Under the pieces are notes generated by a model that ran no database searches, was not told the DNA's origin, and saw nothing but the letters and a program-made list of their open reading frames with translations. From the NCBI RefSeq assembly GCF_024713945.1, contig NC_134681.1, forward strand, positions 1,178,001 to 1,242,000: a stretch of DNA of 64,000 nucleotides, in the 5' to 3' direction. The position numbers and the translations under genes are program-made. Position 1 is the stretch's first letter. Each line of letters begins with the position of its first letter. This document shows, one piece after another, positions 11,384 through 36,200 of the stretch. Source of the stretch: Dermatophagoides farinae (lineage: Eukaryota > Arthropoda > Arachnida > Sarcoptiformes > Pyroglyphidae).

Positions 11384-14300
11384 TCAGTTATTACTACGAT
11401 GATCATGTAAACATTTTTTGGTTATATTCATGAGTAATTCAAAATCAACATTTACCAATGAACGCCAGAATTGTCGTACACGGCCCCATATATGTGCTGG
11501 ATATTGTGGTGATGAAATACCAGTCAATATACGGCAAATTTTTCTTTCACTATCCACTCCTTGATCAAAATATTGTCGAATAAATTCCGTTATCTTATAT
11601 GTAATGGCTGCATAATCTTCATCGGTCATATCCAACATACGTGGTAGTCCATAATTGTTTTTATTTTGACTCAATGATAATAATGAATTTTCAATATCTT
11701 CTGCAGTGAATCTAGAACCAAAATAAATATCATTTAAAAAATCTCTAAGTCCATTATATTTGGCCAAAAATTTTTCATCATCTTTACGATCCGAACCAAT
11801 TAATCGAAATTGATAAAATTTTTGATATGTAAAACGTAATTTTGTCAATTCTTGACGTTCAAATTTCATCATACGTTCATAAACACAATCAATAATACGA
11901 TTCAATTGTATTTGGGAAAATATTCCAGCCGCTTCAAAATGAAATGAATAATCGGAAAAACGTATGCCCAATTCACGGCGATATTTTCGTTGAAGTTTTT
12001 TAAGATGTTTCCGTATGTACCAAACATCTTTGCCCATCAATCTGGCAACATCCGCAATGGAAAATCTAAAATTTTTATTTCGATTCCATTTTCCATTCGT
12101 TAAACGTCGTTGTCGTTCTAATAGTACATCGGCATGGCGAAGAATTTCATCTTTTTCAATTAATTTGTCAATAAAATTTTCTTCACTAAAATTAGCAACA
12201 TGACAAATAGAATTGAATGAATTGTGAATTTTTATAGCAAACGGTTTTCCATCCAAATCGATATCAAGATCATTATTCTTGTTTTCTAACATCATCAAAA
12301 TGGTAAGAAGAACTTCTGATTTAATATCGGTTTCAATTTCGGTTGCAAAAATAGGCAATGCAACTGGATGCCGTGGACATTCAATATTACAATCATCTTC
12401 AATGGTTATTTCTTCGAAAACTTCAGCCATACGACGACAATGACATGGTTCATAAATTAAATGTATGAATTTCTCAATATTACAACGATCAACACCGTTT
12501 GCGTATATAAAATTTTGTAAAGTATAAAGATCACTATAATCTTCATCTAAAAAAAGATGACAAAGTGCGGGAAAAAGATCGCGGCCAGCACGACCAATTT
12601 CTTGTACATAGTTTTCAAAACTTTTTGGCATATCATAATGTATGACTGCACATACATCTCTTTTATTGATGCCCATACCGAATGCAGTTGTAGCGACAAC
12701 GATTCGTAATTGATCATTTATAAAACGTCGTTGAATATCACGACGTTGTTGTGAAGAAAGGCCAGCATGATAACATTCGGCAAATGATTCGGTATCTCGA
12801 AAATTACTTTCAAATTGTAAAGATGTACGTATATAGGATGCTACACGTTCACAATCATCACGTCGTGTACAATAGATGATTATTGAATAACATTTAACAA
12901 ATTCTGGCTCTTTCAATAGTTTCACCAAGGTTTTCATTTTGTTTGTCGGTGCTTTTGAAACCGCTATTAAAAGATGTTCCGCTATTTTTGTATTGCCAAC
13001 AACATTTTTCTCTGGATCAATATTAAGATTTTTACAGATATTTTCAATCATTTCCGGCGTAGCTGTTGCCGTCAATGCCAATACTGCACGTATATTCAAT
13101 TTTGTACGTATTGTTTCATATAATTGCAGATATGATGGCCGAAAATTTGTTGACCATGATGCAATACAATGTGCTTCATCAATACAAACGAATGCAATTT
13201 TTGGAAATGATTTAAATGGAATAGAATAAAATCCATTCACCAAACATTCGGGACTTAGGAACAGAATCTGTGCTCGATTTTCTATAATATCCGAAATGGC
13301 AGCTGCATTTTCACGTTCACTTTGATTGGAATTTATGCAAACACCACGAAGTTTTTTTGGCAGATTACGAATCTGATCCTGCATCAATGATATCAATGGT
13401 GATATGACAATAGTGATTGAACGAAAAAAGTCCCAATACGTATAGGCAGCCACTTGATAGCATATTGATTTACCAAAACCAGTTGGTGCAATAAACAAAC
13501 ATGAATGACCACATATTATTCGTCCTATTACATCACGCTGTTGTGGATGAATACTATGTGGTGAAATTTCCATAAAGTTATGCAAAACAATACGTCTAAC
13601 ATCATGATGATCAGTGTTAATAGTTTTTTTAATACCAAGATCAAGTGATTCATCAAAACTTGAATCCAAATTACCATCACCGGCAGAATCATCATCGAAT
13701 TGTACGGCAAGACTAGGTATATTATCGCATTCTTCTTCAATATGATCATTTGAACCACATTTATAGCATTTATTATCAAATTTTGCATTCATCTTATTCG
13801 CTTTGTATTGTTTGAATTTGTTCTTTTTTAAATTTTGAAAACGTGATTGTTTTCGATTCAAGTAGAAACGTTTTTTACGCATTTGTAATTTACGAAAATT
13901 ACCATTTGTAGATTGTTTTTTCTTCACCACTGTTTTTCTACAATTCTTCGAATTTCGATCACCGATCAAACATTGATTAGATACATCGGTCAATTTTTTT
14001 ATCACTTGTTTTGGTTCATTATCAGCATCATTTTCATCTGATGGTTGTTGTTGTTGTTCTTCTTCTTCTATCGGAATCAATTTTTTATTATTATCACTAG
14101 ATTTCTTTTTTTGTTTTGACAATATGCTAGAATCTGTTATAATGATACAAAAAAAAATTGGAATTAATTATTGTAAAAACAACAAACAAAATACATACCA
14201 GAACTAGTAGATTCAAAATCAAATGTTTTAACGTGATCAAAAAATAATAATGGATCGATCGTTTTTCGTTGTCTTGTATTTTGATTATTATTGCAACCAT

Positions 14301-15021
14301 CAGTATTGGCGTTAGCAACTTTACATTTGAAAAATTTATTTTTTTTTGGTGATTTATTTACGTTTGTTCGATGACGTTTTAATGGTGAACCAGAAATTTG
14401 TTCTTGATTTTCTTCGCTCAACATAAATATTGTTCGTTTATTTTTGTTTTCAATAGAATTCTGTTTTGAATTAACATCATTATGAAGATTTTTATCAAAA
14501 TCAGCAAGCAGATTTTTGATTGATTCATTCAGATTATCCAAATGGTATTGATTATCATCATCGAATTTATTTAATTCATTATCAACATCATTTGATTGTT
14601 TATCATCCAAAATTCCTTGTTGATTTGAATCATTTTCGTTGTTTTGTTGTTGTTGTTGTTGTTGTAAAATTTTCTTTGACTTTTCAAGCTGTCTACGACG
14701 ACGATAACGAAGTGAATAATGATACCATGGATCTTTTTCAATTTCTTCACGAATATCTTGTTCTTTAAAACGACGTATATTTTCTCTTGCTTGCATCATA
14801 TTGAATCGAATTTTAATCGGTGATAATGATGATGATGATGATGATGATGGATCCACATTTGAATTTGAATTTGAATTTTTCGATATTTGTTCACATGATT
14901 TATTCAATGTTGTTGGCCAAACCTTTTTCGTTGGTGTCAATGTTTTTGTTGTTGTTGTTGTTGTTGTTGCATGGTTATCCGATGATGATAACATCGTTTT
15001 GATATTCTGATCATCGGACAT
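11384..15021 (-). CDS. RECQL4: RECQL4-type ATP-dependent DNA helicase (replication-initiation RecQ)
   Basis: Two exons, 15021-14199 and 14133-11384, join in phase 1 (donor GTATGT, acceptor ATAACAG), about 1,190 residues. The start at MSDDQN avoids a homopolymer-derived hydrophobic extension. The N-terminus has a TPTKKVWPTTLN segment like the Sld2-type region of RecQ4 proteins, which links RecQ4 to origin firing. A CCHC zinc knuckle (CYKCGSNDHIEEEC, about residue 397) precedes the helicase, as in many RecQ4 proteins. The RecQ core has motif I APTGFGKSICYQ, motif II DEAH in CIDEAHCIASW, motif III ALTATAT, motif V ATTAFGMGI and motif VI QEIGRAGRD. A Cys/His-containing region (EPCHCRR) and a long unique C-terminus follow, with no recognisable HRDC domain. 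These points favour RECQL4 over BLM or WRN. The expected role is 3'-5' helicase and replication-initiation factor in the nucleus. The gene is divergent from nicastrin. Confidence 0.9.
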
Positions 15022-15126
15022 AATTTTTGAAGAAAGAAAAACAAAGAAAAAAAATCCGTAACAAAGAAAAAAATTCATGAAAGGCAAGCAACGTTTTAGT
15101 TGTTGTTGTTTATGTTGTGATAAAAC

Positions 15127-15137
15127 TTTTGGCGCGT
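15127..15137. promoter_or_regulatory. Candidate E2F site upstream of RECQL4
   Basis: The sequence TTTTGGCGCGT contains TTTGGCGC, a full match to the E2F consensus TTTSSCGC. It lies about 107 bp upstream of the RECQL4 start codon. E2F control is well established for DNA-replication genes. Binding in this organism is an inference. Confidence 0.45.
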
Positions 15138-15171
15138 TATTTTTTTTTCTTCAATTGGATATAGAACAGAC

Positions 15172-15200
<29 letters not shown>
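15172..15200. repeat. (CA)n microsatellite
   Basis: Uninterrupted CA dinucleotide run inside the divergent promoter region. Confidence 0.95.
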
Positions 15201-15202
<2 letters not shown>

Positions 15203-15674
15203 AGCAGCAAAAGCTAAGACGGATAGTTTTGTTCGTAGTTGTTTTTTTTCGCTTGTCGAACGTAGCAGTAGTAGCACATAAAAAAGATACTCAGAGAACA
15301 ACGAAACAAGAAAAAAAAATCATGAAAGGAATGTATAACCATCATTGTATGTGCATCCAGTTGGATTCCAGTCAATATTGCTATCAGTTAATGATAAATC
15401 TATTCTGCAGCCATGACTTGAAAAAAAAAGTGAATATGCCGGTTATCCACAGTATAAAAAAAAATAATAATGCTACTACCTCTATGATTAAATGACGAGC
15501 ACACCGTATCCATCCAAAAAATCCATTTCGATTTCGATTTCGATTTTTGATTATTATTTGTAGTCATTATTATTGTTTCTAACGTACAAATAATAATTGT
15601 CATTTTTTTTGTGTCACCTGGATTTAAATTGATTTTTTTTAAATCATCATCAATAATTTTATTACTCAAAACAA

Positions 15675-18382
15675 ATGGCCAATACTAATCATCATCATCG
15701 TTTCAAAATGATGATGATGATGATAGTGAAATCATCGAAATCTTTGATAAAACAAAATTCATTCGATATCATTAAATTTTCATTATTATTATTAATGTTC
15801 ATATTGATCAATCAACCTACTGGTTGCCATTCTGGTACGGTGGAGAAAAAAATCTATCATGAAATACAAGTACAAAATTTTTGTTTCTTACGTTTTAATG
15901 CTACCAATCAAATTGGCTGCAGTGGTAAGTTGGTGAAAGAAAATTGATTGATTTTGATGGATTATTGAATTTTTTGTTTGTTTGTTTTTTTTTATTCATT
16001 TACTCCAAATTCATAGATTCCAAATTTGGCAATGAAGGTTTGATTAAAATCATCAATAATGATAATGATATGGAAGAAATTAAAAGTGGTCAATCAGCCT
16101 ATGTTCCTGTGATAACTAGTAAACAATTTAATTTGTAAGTTTTCAATTCAATTCATTTTCGTTTTCATTGTTTTTTTTATCCATTCAAAGTACAACATTG
16201 ATGGCCTTTAAAAAATCTGATCATGTAGCTGGCGTTCTTGTACTAGATTATGGCCGACCCGCATCTGGTTTTTCATCCGATCGTTCTTGTCCAAATCAAA
16301 TGTTTGATCTTTATACTAATGATGATAAATATGGATTTTGCCGTAAGATTCAATGGAATAAACCGAATCCACAACATTATGATAATGGTTTACTTTATGA
16401 ACATTGGCCCTTTCCAATATTTTTCCTACGTAATCAAACCGATATTGATTGGTTATTGAATGTAAGTGTTTTCGGTGACTATTTTTTCCATTCTAATTAA
16501 TGATTTTTTTTTAGAAAACTGCACAACATCAAGATTGGCCAAAATTGGCTGCTGAATTCAAAGCACCAATGCATGGTGCTGTTGATTCCATCACATGTAC
16601 TCGCCGTTCAATACTTAGCCAGGATTCATGGTTTTCATTGATGCCCGTTTCATTTTGTGAACCATTGGGTGGTATCAACATCTATTCACATACATTCAAA
16701 TTAAATGATTCAGACTCTTTGCCCGATAATTCTGTTGTCGTTTTGGCTACACGTTTGGATACATTTAGTATGTTTGATGGATTAGCACCGGGTGCTGATT
16801 CCGTTATGTCATCTTTGATAACAATTATTGCTATTGCTGAAATATTGTATAGACCTGATATTCAATCAAAATTGATCAATAACGATAATAGACGATCATT
16901 ATTTATTGCTTTATTCGATGGTGAAGCATTTGATTATATAGGCTCAAGTTCAGCTGCATTCCAAATGAAAGAGAAAATTTTTCCATTACCGAAAAAACGT
17001 TCGGATGAAAAATCCTTGCAATTTGATTTTTCGAAAATATTTCAATGGATTGAATTTGAACAAATTGGTCTACATAAAATTTCCGAAAAATTACCACTCT
17101 ATTTGCATAAAAATCCTGGTACAAATAGTAAACAATTGATCAATATAATACAGAATGAAAGCAATAAATTCAAAGATTTACAAATGAATGAAACACCTGA
17201 CGAAATGCCATTGCCACCATCATCTGTACAAAGTTTTCTCAAATTGGTAACTTTTTTTTGCAATTTTTCATAGTAATTTTTTTCTAATTCAATATTTATT
17301 GTTTTATAGCGCAAAGATATTGAACACATTGTCATCACCAATCATCGTGATGAATTCATCAACAAATATTATAATAGCCTTTTTGATGATGGTTCTGATA
17401 TGATGAATTCAATCGAATTTAAAAAATCATATTTAGACCGAATCAAATCTGTTGCCACGTTATTTGCCCGTGTTGTTTATCAATCAATCACTGGTCAACC
17501 GTTGGATCTGGACAAGCAAGCCGACGAAGAATTAATTTCTATGTTAATGGAATGTTTATTGCACAATTCTAATTGTAAATTATTCTCCATTATTTTACAG
17601 CCGTCTAATATAACGGCCGAATCGAATAATGATGATGGTGATGGAAATGGTACAATTTCTTTGGATTCAAATGTAAAACATATTTTACCGCCATATCCAA
17701 GTTATGTTAGCGTGTATCAAGCTGATCCACGAACAAAAATCCTCAGACAATATATTCGACGTATTTTGAATTATTTTACCGGTGAAAATATGCATGTAGC
17801 ATTCGATAAATGTGTATCAATGGCTAATTCGGATCCCGTAAGTTGATTGATTTTTCAATGATTAATCAATACATTTTTATTTACATTTATCTATAGTACC
17901 ATACATATCTGTGGCAAATGGGTCAATCTCTTCTTGGTGAATGTGTTCGTTCTAATGTATTCACTGTGGATTGTGTTTCACCGGCATTTGATGGTCAAAC
18001 TTTGGATATACGAAAATCTTTTGTGGATCATAATGAATATGCAGCTTGGACTGAAAGTAAATGGGATGCTGTTAGCCTTAGAATTTTTGTTCAACCAAAT
18101 CCATTGCAACAGTATCTCATTGTCATTACTGGTGTTGTCATTTCTATTGTTTTCGTCACATTATTCGTCTATTTTAATCGTAATTACCAATATTATTTTC
18201 GACCAATGAATGATACCTGTCAGACTACTGAGAATCTTCCCACATGTACTGCTGAAAATATTACACAAACATTCCATGATACTAGTGGTGATAATCGAAA
18301 CGTTGTACAATCATCAGAATTGAATATAGATGTAAATGCAATTATCGATTCAGGTGATAATCGTGATCCAACAATAGCCTGA
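15675..18382 (+). CDS. NCSTN: Nicastrin, gamma-secretase subunit
   Basis: Six exons join in phase: 15675-15924, 16017-16134, 16191-16461, 16515-17246, 17310-17837 and 17897-18382, about 794 residues. A hydrophobic signal segment (FSLLLLMFILINQ) is followed by the N-terminal lobe (FNATNQIGCSD across the first junction). The peptidase-like large lobe follows, including APGADSVMSSL and the family hallmark DYIGSS in DGEAFDYIGSSSAAF (about residue 348). One C-terminal membrane span (YLIVITGVVISIVFVTLFVYF) precedes a tail of about 80 residues. Nicastrin is the glycoprotein subunit of gamma-secretase, which with presenilin, Aph-1 and Pen-2 cleaves Notch and other type I membrane stubs. Its peptidase-like fold is catalytically inactive in known members. 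It is somewhat longer than the human protein (about 709) because of low-complexity insertions. An N-terminal run of Met codons leaves the exact start uncertain. Confidence 0.93.
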
Positions 18383-18968
18383 ATTTTTGATGGAAATATC
18401 ACTATTTTTCAATTGATTAATTATTATAATAATTTAATTTTCTCTGGTCTTTTTCTATTTTTTTTTCTTTCTTTTTTTTTTGATATAACAAGTTTAATTG
18501 TAAAAATTTTCAAGAAAAAAAACTACTTTCATTTTTTTCAAACATAAACGAATGGATTTAAAAAAAAATAAAAAATATACGAATATCATGTTTTGTGATC
18601 ACAATTAATGAACTCAACAATTTTTTAACCCAGTTCTTTTCAACATTTTCTCTTCATTCATTGATTCATTAATTTATTAATTAATAATAATTTCATTATT
18701 GTCAATCGAATGATTTTTAAAACACATATATATATTATAATTATAATCTATTGTAATAATTTGATTTGAATAATAATTAAAATGATGATGATGATTTTCA
18801 AAAAAAAAAATAAAAATAAAAATAAAAATAAATTACGCCTTTCCGCTATTTATGCATGTATATTGTTAGCTTGTTATTTAATTTAGTGTTTGTTTTTTTT
18901 CCAATGATGATAATAATAAAAAAATTGGGCGTTTGTTTATTTGGCTATCCATATATATTCATTTATTT
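18383..18968. other. Convergent 3' ends of nicastrin and single-minded
   Basis: This 586-bp AT-rich stretch lies between the nicastrin stop (+) and the single-minded stop (-). It must carry both 3' UTRs and polyadenylation signals. AATAAA-type strings occur on the + strand near 18567 and on the - strand just after the sim stop (18959-18966), but the sequence is so A-rich that single matches mean little. Confidence 0.5.
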
Positions 18969-30239
<11,271 letters not shown>

Positions 30240-31977
30240 CGTTAAAATTGTTGTTGTTGTCGTTTTTTTTTCGAAAAAAAAAATGCAAATATGATTTATG
30301 TTGATGATGATGGTTTGATTATCAGGAGGAAAAATCAATTGAAGAAAAAAAAATTTGTTGTGTTCACAAAACCATCACTAAACTATAAACACACAAACAC
30401 ACACACATCATATATTGGACACAAAAATGGACACACGAATCAATAAAAAAATAAAAAATAAAAAGAATACAGAATCAATGTATTGTGTCAATGATTGATA
30501 AATTCTTGAAAACAAAAAAAAAATTCATCATTCAAATTTTAGAATTCAGAATAAATAAAAAACAACAACAAAAAAAAAATACAATATCACCACCAGAATT
30601 ATTATTGCATTATTCTGAAATATTCAAAATCAATCAGTTAATTACCAAACAAACAACCAAAAAAAAAAAAAAACAATAGAATTAAATGTGAATCCAACCA
30701 ACCAACCAACCGATCAATTAATTTGACGAATACTTTGATCATTGAATGTTTAATATTAATGTTTTTCATCGGTGAGTAGTGGAAGATTGCAAAAAAAAAA
30801 TCAACCAATTTTTTTATAGTTTGTTTGATATAAATCCATTCATCCGATCATCATCATCATCATCATCATCATCATTATCACTATCGACTAGAAATGGATT
30901 GAAATCATCAGAATCAAAATAAAACATGTTAGCAAAAGAAAAAAAGCCGCCTATTTTTTTTCTCTCGCTCTCTTTCTTTCTCTCTTTCTCTCTCACACAG
31001 ATATTCATAGAATAATATTCTACAACCCTGCCCAATTTTGGTAATAGGTGACGCCTTCGAATTTATGTTTACCACCAATCACAAAGCGGCCAAAATATAT
31101 TTGTTAGTTTATCATGAAAACATTATTACAACAAGCTATATATATATATATATGTGTATATGAAATAGCTATTCACAAAAAAACATATACATGTGCAACG
31201 AACATCAAAACGCCAATCCCTTTTGTGAGTGTATTATCTGTGTGTGTGTGTTGGATATTGACTGCATACGAAAAGATTTTGTGACAATAAACGACATATC
31301 GATCATTGATGATGATGATGATAATAATCATCATCATCAAAAAATGATAATGAACATCCAGTTTTTCTTGGCAATCGTTTATCATCGATAGCGGATTTGT
31401 GATATTTTTTTTTCTTCTACGATTACTTCCGATAGGTAAATTGTAATTGTATATATGAACGGAAAAATTGTTGTTGTCATTTTTTTTTTTTTTTTTGATT
31501 AGCACATGCGTCAATCATCAACATTTAATAACGAAAAAACATTGAATTTTTATTTTTATTTTTATGAAACCAAATCTGATTTTATTTGAAAAAAAAATTA
31601 TTATTATTATTGATGATGTCAATTATCGTCTGGAATTGAACATGTTTGTGTGTGTGAAGGAAACAAACAAACAAACAAAACAAAACGAAACCAAAAAAAA
31701 AAAAAAAAAAAAACAAACCAAAACTTGTTCATTTCGTATAGATATTGTTGTTGTTGTTGTTGTTGTTTCTCTTCCCTGAACTGCAATTTTTTAAAAAAAG
31801 GTAGAAAATGACAAAATTCCATTATTCAAAAAACAAAAAAAATTTTCTTCATTCATTCATATAATATAAATTCTTGTTCGATGTAATTCTTTAACGCCAA
31901 AAAAAAACCAAAATAAAATTATAATCATCATCATCATCATAAAGAAAAGTGAAAAAAAAGACAATGAAAAATTGTAT

Positions 31978-32001
31978 GTGTGTGTGTGTGTGTGTGTGTG
32001 T
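31978..32001. repeat. (GT)n microsatellite
   Basis: Pure GT run upstream of single-minded. Confidence 0.9.
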
Positions 32002-32413
32002 ATGCGATTGAAAAAAAACCGGATAAAATTAATTAAATTATTGAACATCAATAATCGATAATAATAATATATAATCGAGCCATAATCATAGAATTAATCA
32101 GTTTATCAATATAAAACATAGGTGATTTTCTTCTTCTTATTCTCAAATATATATATATATATAGAATATATTTATATAATATATAGGTAATAGATATATA
32201 TATATATTTTTTTTGTCATTTATATAATATATATATAGATTGAGTATCAAATCGAGAGAGAGAGAGAATGAGAGCAACAGTGAATGAGATGAATAGATGT
32301 GTATTATCGATGGTCTTGCTGATGAGAGTGAGAGTGAGAGATAGAAATCATGAAGAATAAAACAGAATCGGAGAAAAAAGATTCGAAAAAAAAATTCCAC
32401 TTTCCGCATCGAT

Positions 32414-32423
32414 AGATGGCGCC
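32414..32423 (+). promoter_or_regulatory. CTCF-like core motif
   Basis: AGATGGCGCC, in context CGATAGATGGCGCCC, matches the CTCF core (AGRKGGCGC type). It lies in the spacer between sim and SLC6. The preceding CGATA also resembles the BEAF-32/DRE element of flies. This is a motif match only. Confidence 0.3.
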
Positions 32424-33229
32424 CATTGCTTGATTTGTTTTCGTTTTTGCATTCTTCTTTCGTTGAGTTTTTCAAAATTTTTTCTTTTTTTTCTACTTTT
32501 CTTCTGTTTTTTTTTCTCTTAATCTGTTCTCGTCACCGTGAGTCAAAGGAATATATATTGGAGATGATGATGATGAAATGAAATTAAATGAAACGAAATC
32601 ATAATTAAAGAAGCTGCTGTTGTTTGTGAAAAAATTTTTGATAATGTTGTGGTGTGTTTGCATTAATAAGTGTGGCGAAAAAAAAGGCTTGATAAAAACA
32701 GAGGAACGACATATAATAATAAAAATCTTTGATTCAATGGGCAATGGGCAATGGAAACGATGACGATGATGATGATGATGATGATGATTATAGTGCTGAT
32801 GATGGCAGATAGAAAAAAAATGCATCAATGAATTAAATTTGGTTGGAAATCGATTGTTTTTTCTTTTTTGGTTTTTACTCAATGAATGATGTGATAATTA
32901 TGAGGGCAAAAAAATGACCAAATAATATTGCTGCCAACATCATGATGACGATGATGATGATGGTGATGGTGATCGGTGGATGTAAAATTGTGACTGAGGC
33001 TGAGTCTGTTTGAATGAATCATATTTTTAGCTATTTAAATTTTACTTGGTTGTTGTTGTTGTTGTTATTACAATTGATTCAATTCTGTCTCTGTGTGATG
33101 ATGTGTATTCTTTGTAATATGGAGCAAAAGTGAATTATTGATGATAGATTAATGTAATATCAATAATCTATAATGTTGATGATTTGATTTATAATCATAA
33201 TAATAATAATAATATAATAATAATCATCA

Positions 33230-36200
33230 TTATTTTCGTGAATTTAAAATCTTCAAATTAATACCAGTATCACTTTCCAATGAATTTTGGCTCATATTAT
33301 GTCTTAATTGATTCGATATAAAATGATTGACAGCTGGATTTTCATATTCATTTTCATTGGAATCATCACTATTATCATCATCTTCATCATTACGTAATGC
33401 AATCTGTGATTCACAATGTAATGGTGCATGGCCATGTAAATGTAAATGCAATGGATTCGTATGTTTTTTCGAACCACGACGATGTGATTTTCTTGAATTC
33501 TGTATCTGATTACGGCTATCATTTTTATTATTATCACTACTATCATCATCGTCGTCATCATCGTCATCATCATCACCGAAACGTGGTGGTGACCTAAATG
33601 TAAAAAAAAAAAAATTTAAATATCAATATATTATGAAATCAAATTAAAATCAATTTAATTACCATTTTGGTGATGGTCGTGTCAAAAATAGCCAACGCTA
33701 TATGAAAAAAAAATACAATAAAATGATTTATTGAATTAGAAATGGTTAAAAAAAAAGATAAATTATCATCACCATCATCATCATACCTCATAAAGGCTTC
33801 CATGAGGATATGTAAGAAGTTTAAATAAAGCATAAATAGGTATAGCCGACATTGATAACATTGCTAATGACCAACCAACAACCGATGCCCATGCTGGATA
33901 TACATAGCTACCATAAGTGGACATTTCATACTCGATCACAGTCGAAATGAACAAACCCTATGTTGTAAAAAACATTTGTTGTTGTTGTTTTTTGTTTAAA
34001 AATTGGAAATTTTTTTTCAAATGATCACCAATAGATGGCGAATCGTTTTATGTTTAAATGAAAAAAAAATGTAAATAAATCAATATATATATTGATTGAT
34101 GATTGATGATCATGATAAAATCATTATACTTACGCCCAATATGATGGGAGTAATGAATATCCAAATAAATTTCCATACAAGCGGAAACATTGGAAATGAG
34201 CCAAGCATTTTCTGTGCATTTCTTAAGAATTTATCAATACCATATACCCAAACAATGACATTTAATTCAACAAAACCAATCATTATAGCCGATATACTGG
34301 CACAATGATCATCCATTAATTGTAAGATGTAGATACCAGCCTAGAAAGATGAAAATGGTTGATAATTAATTAATAAGAAAAAAAAAGAAAGAATAATATG
34401 AATGAATCACATACATGTGTACTAAGTATTAGACCAAAGATGAAAAATGTAAAACAAGTCATCATCAATATACGACGTTTAATCTGACGATTTGGTCGAT
34501 TGAAAAACATTTCCGATACTGTACTGGCCACCGATTCGATCAATGTGAATTGTGTACCGAATCCTAATGTTGATAACATGACAAAAAATATGATGGCCCA
34601 AAATCTTGCAACCGGTAATCTTGATACAGCCTCTGGATATACAATGAATGCAAGACCAGCTCCTATATCAAAATGAATGGATTCAAATTAATTAGAAATT
34701 TCACATCATTTTATGGATGAAATCAACTAAAATAAACAAACCTTGCGTAACAACATCTTTCACTTCACGGCCAATTTCATGAGCCATAAAACCAATTATA
34801 GAGAATATGACGAAACCGGCATACACGCTTGTCAAACAATTACCAATCGATATGTAGAATGCATCCCTTTATAGAATTTTAATTTAGAAAATGGAAAATT
34901 TTAAATTTCATTAAAATGACAAAAAAAAACTAATGTTTGTTCTTGAATGATTTACTTGAGAAAATTATGCCGTAAACTATTGCCTTTGGCCAATGTAATA
35001 ATGCCACCCCAACATGGTGATAATGAAAAGAATATTTGCATAGCTGCATCCGACTGTTTATATATATATACATGGAAATAGAATAAATGTTCAAATTCAA
35101 TACAATTCAATTCTAGTTTAATTAATTCTCACATTCAAATATTAGATATCATTATCATCAACGGAACTTGAAAAAAAACGGAAATAACATACCCATACAT
35201 GTACATGTTTTAAACGTTCCCATTCAGGACTCATATAGAAACTAATGCCATCGGATGCACCATCCAAAAATATACACCGTAATAATAGGATTGTCAATAC
35301 AATATATGGAAATATTGCCGTAAAATATGCCGACTGTTTTGAATGATTTTTTTTTGTGAACAAAAAAAAAAAACAACAGAAAATTCAATAATCAATAATC
35401 GATGATGATATTCATCATATATATACCTTTCCCATTGATTTTAATCCATTATAAAGACAAGCAAATACAATGGCCCAACAAATGAATAGACATGCGGCTA
35501 AATCCCAACGTATACCAATAAGATCATCGATACCGGAACTCATACCCAATATTTTATTACTATAGAAAAATGAAAATGAAATTCGATTGAATAAAGTTTT
35601 TTTTTCAATTCTAAATAAAAACTTACTGAAAATATTCATCACTAGGCATTCTTGAATTTTCCAACGTATATTTATACCAAACATCATCATGTATTGTACA
35701 ATTGATGAGTCCAGTATTTTCAATAAAATGTAATGGATTTATGCCATTATTAATGACATTTGTATTGTTTGTAATAAAAAAACATTGTCGCTGCATACAG
35801 GTACCATCATGTAACATGGTACCATTTTTCATCGTACAATTTGTTGGATCAAATTTTAGGCATTCTATTTTCAATTCAATGTTTTTATGATTGAAATGAA
35901 AAATGAAAAATAAAAATCATTGAAATGTTTAATATTATCATGAATAAATAATTAATAATTTATACCATTTGTATTCCATGAATGGCCACAACTATCCCAG
36001 TCAATGTCATAGAATAATGCTGTAATTAGATAACGTACAGCCCATGCAATAACCATATTATAATAGATGGATACCAGACCGGACATAACACACATTGCAT
36101 AGCCAATACCGGTAAATAATGGTGCAATAATCCATACTTTAACCGGGCTACTTTGCATAAATTGTCCGAAAGAAAATTCCAATACAAATAATGGTATACC

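Larger units (their letters stand above)
15022..15674. promoter_or_regulatory. Divergent promoter region between RECQL4 and nicastrin
   Basis: About 650 bp separate the two start codons, so both 5' UTRs and promoters lie here. Near the RECQL4 side is an E2F-type sequence (see separate entry). A (CA)n tract lies at 15172-15200. The rest is AT-rich, with no further motif I can name. Confidence 0.6.
30240..33229. other. Intergenic between single-minded and the SLC6 gene
   Basis: About 3 kb, upstream of sim and downstream of SLC6. No coding exon is supported. It has an ATC tract (30848-30875), CT-rich stretches (30959-30994), a (GT)n run (31978-32001), TATA-like (AT)n runs at 32145-32240 and GA tracts near 32250-32342. 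A CTCF-like motif at 32414 is listed separately. The sim promoter should lie here. Confidence 0.55.
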
